From the NCBI GenBank assembly GCA_937907455.1, contig CALESQ010000094.1, positions 1-19,328 of the forward strand: a stretch of DNA of 19,328 nt. The letters run 5' to 3'. The first letter of the stretch is position 1. Every line of letters begins with the position of its first letter. The notes beneath the pieces were generated by a model. It made no database searches. It worked only from the letters and a program-made list of their open reading frames with translations, and was not told where the DNA came from. The DNA is from an uncultured Caldilineales bacterium (lineage in GTDB: Bacteria > Chloroflexota > Anaerolineae > JAAEKA01). A program made the position numbers and the translations under genes. Below are positions 13,970 to 19,328 of the stretch, piece by piece.

Positions 13970-15063
13970 CCACGCAGCACCAACCCCATTACATACGTTT
14001 TTGGCCGAGCGACCGCATCCTGCACTTTCTGCTGGGCATCTCCTTCACCGTGCTGGCCTTCACGGGCTTGATCCAGAAATACGCCGACCACGGCATTGCC
14101 GTGTGGTTTATTCGCCTGATGGGCGGCATCGAGCAGACACGTGTCTTTCACCACATGTTTGCCGTGTTGCTGATTCTGGTTTCCATCGTACACCTGGTGC
14201 AGGTTGGCAACCGCCTGTTCGTTCAGCGCAAGTCTATGAGCATGTTGCCGACGCTCAAGGACTTCACCGACTTCTTTACCGCAGTCAAGTATAACCTGGG
14301 CATCAGCAAGAAAAAACCCAACTTCCCCCGTTTCAACTTCATGGAGAAGCTGGAATATTGGGCGGTGGTGTGGGGTACAGCCCTGATGACCATCACCGGC
14401 TATGCGCTCTGGAACCCAATTCTGGTAACGCGCTTTCTGCCCGGCGAGGTGGTGCCCGCGGCCAAAATTGCCCACGGCATGGAAGCACTGCTGGCAGTAC
14501 TCTCCATCATCACCTGGCACTTCTACTTTGTCCACCTGCGCGTGTTTAACAAAAGCATGCTGCACGGCGCTATCAGCGAAGAAGAGATGGCTGATGAGCA
14601 TCCTTTGGAGCTGGAGCAGATCAAGCAAGGCAAGATATGGCAGCCCCCTGCGCCAGACGTGCGCTATCGCCGCCTGAAGCTGTATGCCCCGCTAGCCTGG
14701 CTGTTTGTGCTGGTGTCGGTATTGGGAACCTGGCGCTGGCTTACCGCCGAAAAAACCGCCATCACCACCGTGCCGCGCACCGTGGTGCAAGAAGAGGCGT
14801 ATCAGCCGGTGCTGCCCACCCCCGCGGCCCTGCAACTCACACCGGTGGTACGGCCTACGCCATTGAGCCAACTGCGCATTGCCGATCTCAGCAAACAATC
14901 GGGCGGGGCCTCGCTGATTACGCATCCCATTGATGGCGAGCGTGCCCAGTGCGCTACCTGCCACGACGTCAACAGTCAAATTGACCCGGCCCCGATGGAT
15001 CATGCCGACTACAAAGACGATACGTGTCTAACTTGCCACAGCCTGGAAGGAGCGACGCCATGA
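13966..15063 (+). CDS. Cytochrome b (FdnI/HyaC-like) with C-terminal dihaem c tail
   Basis: 365 aa. Four core membrane helices (about residues 18-38, 60-82, 129-149, 166-190) carry candidate haem b ligands H20, H62/H63, H76, H170, H185 and H190. This matches the di-haem cytochrome b subunits of formate dehydrogenase and Ni-Fe hydrogenase (Ni_hydr_CYTB type). A fifth helix lies near 243-262. The extracytoplasmic tail then has a Pro-rich linker and two CxxCH motifs (CATCH, C329-H333; CLTCH, C354-H358), which is unusual for this family. It is the probable quinone-reactive module that passes electrons between the quinone pool and the haem c chain. Start and stop overlap both neighbours by 4 bases (ATGA), so translation is coupled. 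Direction of electron flow is not evident. Confidence 0.88.
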   Translation: MTTQHQPHYIRFWPSDRILHFLLGISFTVLAFTGLIQKYADHGIAVWFIRLMGGIEQTRVFHHMFAVLLILVSIVHLVQVGNRLFVQRKSMSMLPTLKDFTDFFTAVKYNLGISKKKPNFPRFNFMEKLEYWAVVWGTALMTITGYALWNPILVTRFLPGEVVPAAKIAHGMEALLAVLSIITWHFYFVHLRVFNKSMLHGAISEEEMADEHPLELEQIKQGKIWQPPAPDVRYRRLKLYAPLAWLFVLVSVLGTWRWLTAEKTAITTVPRTVVQEEAYQPVLPTPAALQLTPVVRPTPLSQLRIADLSKQSGGASLITHPIDGERAQCATCHDVNSQIDPAPMDHADYKDDTCLTCHSLEGATP

Positions 15064-16610
15064 CTCAGCGCGTTCGTTTCCCTGCAAAAATAGCCGTTTT
15101 GGCGCTGCTGGCTCTGCTGGCTATTGTGTTCATGCCGGGCGTTGCCCAGGCTCAACCGCCCGAACCACACACCTATATCAATGACTATCAAGGCCCGGCC
15201 ACCTGCCGCGTGTGTCACGGCAACATAGCCAACGATGTAGTCCACAGCGTACACTACACCTGGGGCGGCCAACTGGACCGCTACAACCTGGTAGCCGGTT
15301 CCAATGCGCGCATCAACTGGCTGGGCATGTTGAGCGAAAAGCTGGAGATTGCCGGCGGCTGCGGCCGTTGCCACATAGGCAGCGGCAATCTGCCCAGCCT
15401 GCCAGGTGAAACCGTAAGTCGGGAAGACAGCGAAGGCATTGACTGCCTGATCTGCCACTCACCCGGCTATGATGTCAGCCTGCGCTTTCCGGTGCAAACC
15501 GAAGATGGCACATGGCAACTGACCCAGGATCGGCGCTTGCTGGCAGCACGCCAGGCGCAGCGCCCACTGACCGAAAACTGCGTACGCTGCCACCAAAACG
15601 TGGGCGGCGGGCCAGCTTCACCCAGCGAGATACCCTTTGCCAGCGACACCCACGGCGAAGGCAGCAAGCCCGATGTTCACATGGACGCAGGCATGACCTG
15701 TGTAGACTGCCACGCCGCATTGGAACACAAGGTGCTGGGCAGCAGCCCGAATCTGGCCGGGGAGGACTTGCCCGACCATACCCTGAGCTGCGAAAGCTGT
15801 CACAGCGACAAGCCACACGCCAATTCAATCCTCGACAACCAGCATACGCGTCTGGATTGTCGTACTTGCCACATCACAGGCACCGGCGGCCTCACCGCCC
15901 GCGACTGGACGACCCCCGCTCGGCTCGATCCCATCACAGGCCTGTATCAGCCGACCGATACCACAAGCGCTGCCAACTCGGTGCAGCCCGCCCTGCTTTG
16001 GTTCGATGGCAAAAAAGCCGGCAATGACGGCATGATTTCCGGCAGCCCCGCCGATCTGGCTGCGCAGCTTCAGCCATTCAAGCTATTGCGCGCCACCGTG
16101 CCGGTGGATGCACGCAGCAATGAGCCAATCCCGCTGAAGCTGGAAACCTTCTATCAAACCGGCGATCTGGACGCTGCGGTCAAAAAGGGTGCGCTTGAAG
16201 CTGAGATGGATTACAGCGGACAGTGGACTACTGCCACCTTCACCACCACCATCCAGCTCAGCCACGGCGTGGGCAGCAAAGAACAGGCCCGCGGCTGCCA
16301 GGAATGCCATGTACCCAACGGTCTGGTTGACTTTGCAGCCATGGGCTACAACGCTGACGAAGTGGGCTTGCTGTCCAGCATCAGTTCACCTGATGCCGGA
16401 CAGCGCCGGCCTTTGCAGCTAGCCGTAGTCATCCCCGCGGCCCAGCCTTTGCCCACACCGGCGGTGGTATCTACCGGTGTCGAGGCCTATCGCGGCATTG
16501 GCATCCGCATCCCCTGGAAGCCGATCCCCATCGTGCTGGTCTCAGGCTTGATTCTGGCAGCAGGTGGCTTCTGGCTGTACCGGCAGCGTCCGGCCAACAG
16601 CAAGCCATAA
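15060..16610 (+). CDS. OTR-like octahaem cytochrome c with C-terminal anchor
   Basis: 516 aa from ATG 15060, preceded by GGAAGGAG; an in-frame TTG at 15024 is not needed. The signal peptide is cleaved after AQA31. Eight CxxCH motifs: CRVCH (C49), CGRCH, CLICH, CVRCH, CVDCH, CESCH, CRTCH and CQECH. The contexts GPATCRVCHGNIANDVVHSVH, CGRCHIGSGNLPS, IDCLICHSPGYD, CVDCHAALEHKV and CRTCHITG follow the octahaem tetrathionate reductase (OTR) family arrangement. Catalytic activity toward tetrathionate, nitrite or hydroxylamine is possible but not shown. A C-terminal helix (about 489-507) anchors it with a short basic tail. It is the last gene of the operon, followed by a strong terminator. The region from about 290 to 440 contains no haem motif and looks like a separate beta-rich insertion. 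Confidence 0.85.
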   Translation: MTQRVRFPAKIAVLALLALLAIVFMPGVAQAQPPEPHTYINDYQGPATCRVCHGNIANDVVHSVHYTWGGQLDRYNLVAGSNARINWLGMLSEKLEIAGGCGRCHIGSGNLPSLPGETVSREDSEGIDCLICHSPGYDVSLRFPVQTEDGTWQLTQDRRLLAARQAQRPLTENCVRCHQNVGGGPASPSEIPFASDTHGEGSKPDVHMDAGMTCVDCHAALEHKVLGSSPNLAGEDLPDHTLSCESCHSDKPHANSILDNQHTRLDCRTCHITGTGGLTARDWTTPARLDPITGLYQPTDTTSAANSVQPALLWFDGKKAGNDGMISGSPADLAAQLQPFKLLRATVPVDARSNEPIPLKLETFYQTGDLDAAVKKGALEAEMDYSGQWTTATFTTTIQLSHGVGSKEQARGCQECHVPNGLVDFAAMGYNADEVGLLSSISSPDAGQRRPLQLAVVIPAAQPLPTPAVVSTGVEAYRGIGIRIPWKPIPIVLVSGLILAAGGFWLYRQRPANSKP

Positions 16611-16631
16611 ACCGCTCGCCATAAACAAAAC

Positions 16632-16667
16632 AAAAACGCCGGAAGCAAACTTGCTTCCGGCGTTTTT
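16632..16667. terminator. Strong bidirectional intrinsic terminator
   Basis: A perfect 16-bp stem (16632-16647 with 16652-16667) starts with AAAAACGCC and ends with GGCGTTTTT, giving T-runs on both strands. It ends the cytochrome operon on the plus strand and the ChrA gene on the minus strand. Confidence 0.93.
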
Positions 16668-16680
16668 AGTATCTGCAAAG

Positions 16681-17841
16681 CTAGTGCAAGGCCGAAGCTG
16701 CCAGTCCGATCAGCGCGCCGCCGCCGATCAGCCAAGTAGAATTGACCTTGAAGCGCACAAGCAACACCCACGAAACCACTGCGATCAATCCAGTCAGCGC
16801 ATCGGTGAGCGAGGCGCGGCCAAGCTGCACAGCCACCGCCGCCATCAGCCCCAGCGATGCCGCGTTGACACCATCCAGCAAGCTGCTCACCCACGGCGAG
16901 CGGCGCAGCCGCGGGATCAACGGATTGGACAGCGCCACAAAGACAAAAGCCGGCAAGAAAATGCCCAGCGTAGCCACCAGCGCGCCCGGCGTGCCTCCCA
17001 GAATAAAGCCAATGAACGTAGCCGTGGTGAACACCGGGCCGGGCGTCACCTGGCCGATAGCCACCGCATCAAGCAGTTGTTGGTCGGTGAGCCACCCCAG
17101 GCGCAGCACAAAATCGGCACGCAAAAAAGCCAGCAGCACATAGCCGCTGCCATACAACACGGCCCCGATCTTGAGAAACGTAAGAAAAAGCAAGGACAAG
17201 CTGAAGGGTGTGGCTGCCGCAGCCGCAACTAACACCGACTTCCACAGCGCGGGCCATGACCAGACAAGCGCCCCCCCGTGCGCCTGCTGTGTTCGTCGCC
17301 AGCGATTCACCAACATCACCAATGCCCCGGCGCCAAAAAGCAAGGCTATTTCATTAACCCCCACAAAGTACAGCACCACCACTGCAGAGGCAACCACCGC
17401 AAGGTCTACCCGGCCCAGCGCTTTTCTGCCCAGAGTCCACAACGCCTGCGCAATGACAGCAATCACCACCGGCTTTATGCCATAAAGCAGCCAGGTAGCC
17501 TGCGGAGTAGCGCCGAAGCGCATGTACATCCACGCCAGCGCCATCACAATGAGCATGGCCGGGCCGATAAAACACACCCCGGCGACGATCAGCCCCGGCC
17601 AGCCTGCACGCAAAAAGCCGAGGTGAATAGCCATTTCCGTGGAGTTGGGGCCGGGGATCAGGTTGGTAGCGCTAAGCAAATCGAGAAACTCCTGGTCATC
17701 CAGCCATTTTCGGCGCTTCACCACCTCATCATGCATCATGGCAATATGCGCCGCAGGCCCGCCAAACGCGGTCACGCCAAGCCGCAGAAACAGCATAGCC
17801 AACTCACTCAGGCGCTGGGACAAAGGAATTTCAGTAAGCAT
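16681..17841 (-). CDS. chrA: Chromate transporter ChrA (long-chain CHR family)
   Basis: 386 aa with about ten to twelve membrane helices in two homologous CHR domains (about residues 9-180 and 205-380). Diagnostic motifs are FGGPAAHIAMM (26-36) and NLIPGPNSTEMAIHLG (60-75) in the first domain and GQVTPGPVFTTATFIG in the second. Family members export chromate from the cytoplasm, usually driven by the membrane potential; some relatives may carry other oxyanions. The length is typical of the two-domain type. It lies 24 bases after an unrecognised lipoprotein gene on the same strand, so the two may share a transcript. The ribosome site before ATG 17841 is weak. No ChrB regulator is present in the window. 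Confidence 0.93.
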   Translation of the reverse strand: MLTEIPLSQRLSELAMLFLRLGVTAFGGPAAHIAMMHDEVVKRRKWLDDQEFLDLLSATNLIPGPNSTEMAIHLGFLRAGWPGLIVAGVCFIGPAMLIVMALAWMYMRFGATPQATWLLYGIKPVVIAVIAQALWTLGRKALGRVDLAVVASAVVVLYFVGVNEIALLFGAGALVMLVNRWRRTQQAHGGALVWSWPALWKSVLVAAAAATPFSLSLLFLTFLKIGAVLYGSGYVLLAFLRADFVLRLGWLTDQQLLDAVAIGQVTPGPVFTTATFIGFILGGTPGALVATLGIFLPAFVFVALSNPLIPRLRRSPWVSSLLDGVNAASLGLMAAVAVQLGRASLTDALTGLIAVVSWVLLVRFKVNSTWLIGGGALIGLAASALH

Positions 17842-17865
17842 CAGAGGGTAAAATACCCTGGGAAC

Positions 17866-19233
17866 TCAGGGAATAAACAGCAGATAATGACTGCGGATGC
17901 CGCTGGCCGGTGAGGCCCAATTGCCCCCCAGCACCACCTCACCGGCAGGAAAATCTTTGCGATAAAGCTGCAAGGGGATGTCATCGGTCAGCACCTGCTC
18001 ATCCAGACGCTGCCAATCGGCCATCCAACCGGGTAAGGCCACAGCCTGCGCATCAATAGCCACATACAGCGTAGCCGGTATCAGCAAGCGGAAGTGCAGA
18101 TGACGCTTACGGGTTTGCTCCATGGTGCTGTTGGAAAAAAGGAAGTAGTTGGCCCCCAGCACAGACGCAGGCAACTCACGAAAGCGGTAGTCACGATCCT
18201 GATACACCTTTTCCCTGGGCCATGCCTCGCGCACATCATACACCAGCCGCTCGCTGAACTCAATGCCCTGGGTGCTGGTGATTACGTTTTCAGCCATGAT
18301 CGCCTGAAGGCTGACCACCTGCCGGTAGATCAGCTTATCGTCGAGATAGGCCAACGGCCCGGTGGCAGTGAAGCGTACCGTGATCGTTCCCACCGTATCA
18401 AGCAGCGCCCCCTGCTGATCCACGGCTCGCAGTTGCAGCGAGCTGTCGTTGAGCCATTCAGCTTGCACCCTTGCCTCGGCAATGCCCGTTTCTCGCCAAT
18501 GAATCACCAACTCATGCCTGCGGCTGAGATGCCCATCAACTACCTGCCATTCCACCACGGGCATATCCACAGGTGTAGAGTAGGGCAGCGGTCTGGCACT
18601 GACCAACCGCGTGCCGTCGGGTGAGGGCAGCGGCAGCGCCCACATGCTGACAGGCGCGCCATCTGCCGCCGCCAGCATCAGATAATCAACGTGTTCATAG
18701 TAGCGTACTTCCAACACATGCTGAGCAATAGCAGGCACATAGCCCAAGTAATGATAGCTGACCCAGGTATCGTTTTCGCCGTTAAGGTCGCGCAGCACGG
18801 TAGTCGCGCCGTTGCTGTGGGTAATGCGCAGCGCCCCCGCGGTGCGCACCACGCCGGGCGGCGGAGCTGCCAGCAGGGCGGCTTCATCGCGCATGCAGCT
18901 ATACAGCATGGCACATGCCGCCAGATCAAACACAGCAGCCTGGGGCGGGTTGAGCAAAGCCGCCGCATCCAGCGGCGTGGCAGCCGATTCCACGCTGCGC
19001 CCGGCAAGCGCCAACTCGCCAGCAGAAAGACTGTCCGGCGGATCCAGCTCTTGCCAGGCCACCTGCTGCTGCGTAACGGAAAGGCCCGGTGCAGGAATCG
19101 GCGTAGCCATCACCGGAGTTGGAGCCAATGCAGCCACGTCCAGCGTGGGCGAAGGCTGCGGCGCAGGCGGAGGGGTCTGACAGCCAGCCATCAAGAAAAC
19201 GATTAAAAACCACGCTACGAAAACAAGTCGCAT
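17866..19233 (-). CDS. Unrecognised lipoprotein
   Basis: 455 aa from ATG 19233, chosen because GGGAGGTGGG lies just upstream and the signal peptide then begins normally; a longer frame starts at 19281. Signal peptide with lipobox LMAGC (Cys19), then a Pro-rich linker (TPPPAPQPSPTLD). The middle is beta-strand-rich with propeller-like phrases (PLPSPDGTRLVSARPL). The C-terminus has TLYVAIDAQAVALPGWMADW followed by LQLYRKDFPAGEVVLGGN. That resembles a recurring 'xVAxDxRAxxLPxWL ... FxxGxVxLGGN' beta-sandwich module at the ends of secreted bacterial proteins. No catalytic motif is evident and I cannot assign a function. It is upstream of chrA on the same strand. Confidence 0.8.
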   Translation of the reverse strand: MRLVFVAWFLIVFLMAGCQTPPPAPQPSPTLDVAALAPTPVMATPIPAPGLSVTQQQVAWQELDPPDSLSAGELALAGRSVESAATPLDAAALLNPPQAAVFDLAACAMLYSCMRDEAALLAAPPPGVVRTAGALRITHSNGATTVLRDLNGENDTWVSYHYLGYVPAIAQHVLEVRYYEHVDYLMLAAADGAPVSMWALPLPSPDGTRLVSARPLPYSTPVDMPVVEWQVVDGHLSRRHELVIHWRETGIAEARVQAEWLNDSSLQLRAVDQQGALLDTVGTITVRFTATGPLAYLDDKLIYRQVVSLQAIMAENVITSTQGIEFSERLVYDVREAWPREKVYQDRDYRFRELPASVLGANYFLFSNSTMEQTRKRHLHFRLLIPATLYVAIDAQAVALPGWMADWQRLDEQVLTDDIPLQLYRKDFPAGEVVLGGNWASPASGIRSHYLLFIP

Positions 19234-19328
19234 ATCCCACCTCCCAAAAAAGATCAACCCTGGCAGTAACAATGGGTGCATCCCTGGATGGGGGCGAGTT
19301 TTACACGGAGGTCCACAGATCTTTGAAG
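19234..19328. other. Upstream region of the lipoprotein gene, no feature recognised
   Basis: These 95 bases to the window edge hold the ribosome site of the lipoprotein gene. I see no convincing promoter or further gene start. Confidence 0.4.

Noticed and set aside
1..19328. tRNA, rRNA or CRISPR genes
   Set aside because: I found no cloverleaf, rRNA-like or repeat-spacer pattern by eye; a tRNAscan or Infernal run was not possible.

Overview
The window looks like chromosomal DNA of a Chloroflexota (Anaerolineae/Caldilineae-like) bacterium. The evidence is moderately high GC, several lipoproteins with Pro/Thr/Ala 'PTATP' linkers after the lipobox, a CotH / DUF4956 / VTC-domain operon, and a multihaem cytochrome cluster. 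This placement is an inference from style, not from a marker gene.

Layout. (1) 1-771: an AT-rich scrap encoding the C-terminus of a type III restriction/helicase-like protein, then about 465 bp without an intact gene that holds a probable IS110-type transposase N-terminal remnant and palindromes. (2) 772-1239: a small P-loop kinase, closed by a bidirectional terminator. (3) 1328-4458 (minus): VTC-domain protein, DUF4956 membrane protein and CotH-like lipoprotein as one operon. (4) 4599-5378: a promoter and an Ala-rich LEA-like protein; then a minus-strand metallophosphoesterase. (5) 6389-8132 (minus): a DeoR-type HTH protein fused to a Cys-rich NosL-like region, a copper chaperone lipoprotein (PCuAC) and an exported DsrE-like lipoprotein, ending in a terminator. 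A LysR regulator (8192-9094) sits just upstream. (6) 9247-16610 (plus): a respiratory cluster made of a four-domain rhodanese lipoprotein, an 11-haem cytochrome with an in-frame UGA, a 9-haem membrane-anchored cytochrome, a cytochrome b with two c-type haem motifs, and an 8-haem OTR-like cytochrome with a C-terminal anchor. The four cytochrome genes are joined by three ATGA overlaps. (7) 16681-19233 (minus): chromate transporter ChrA and an unrecognised lipoprotein.

Most notable: the first cytochrome gene is interrupted by a single UGA (11706-11708) with the same reading frame continuing for 371 further codons. A 7-bp hairpin with a GGU loop starts 11 nt after the UGA, which is the geometry of a bacterial SECIS element. 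The simplest reading is a selenocysteine-containing 11-haem cytochrome c. UGA ends neighbouring genes, so a genome-wide UGA=Trp code is unlikely.

How the parts may work together (inference): the cytochrome b exchanges electrons with the quinone pool, its own c haems and the 9-, 11- and 8-haem proteins form an extracytoplasmic wire (30 CxxCH motifs in all), and the rhodanese and exported DsrE lipoproteins handle sulfane sulfur outside the membrane. That suggests respiration of a sulfur compound or a metal/extracellular acceptor. Two local regulators and palindromes in both promoter regions suggest joint redox or metal control.
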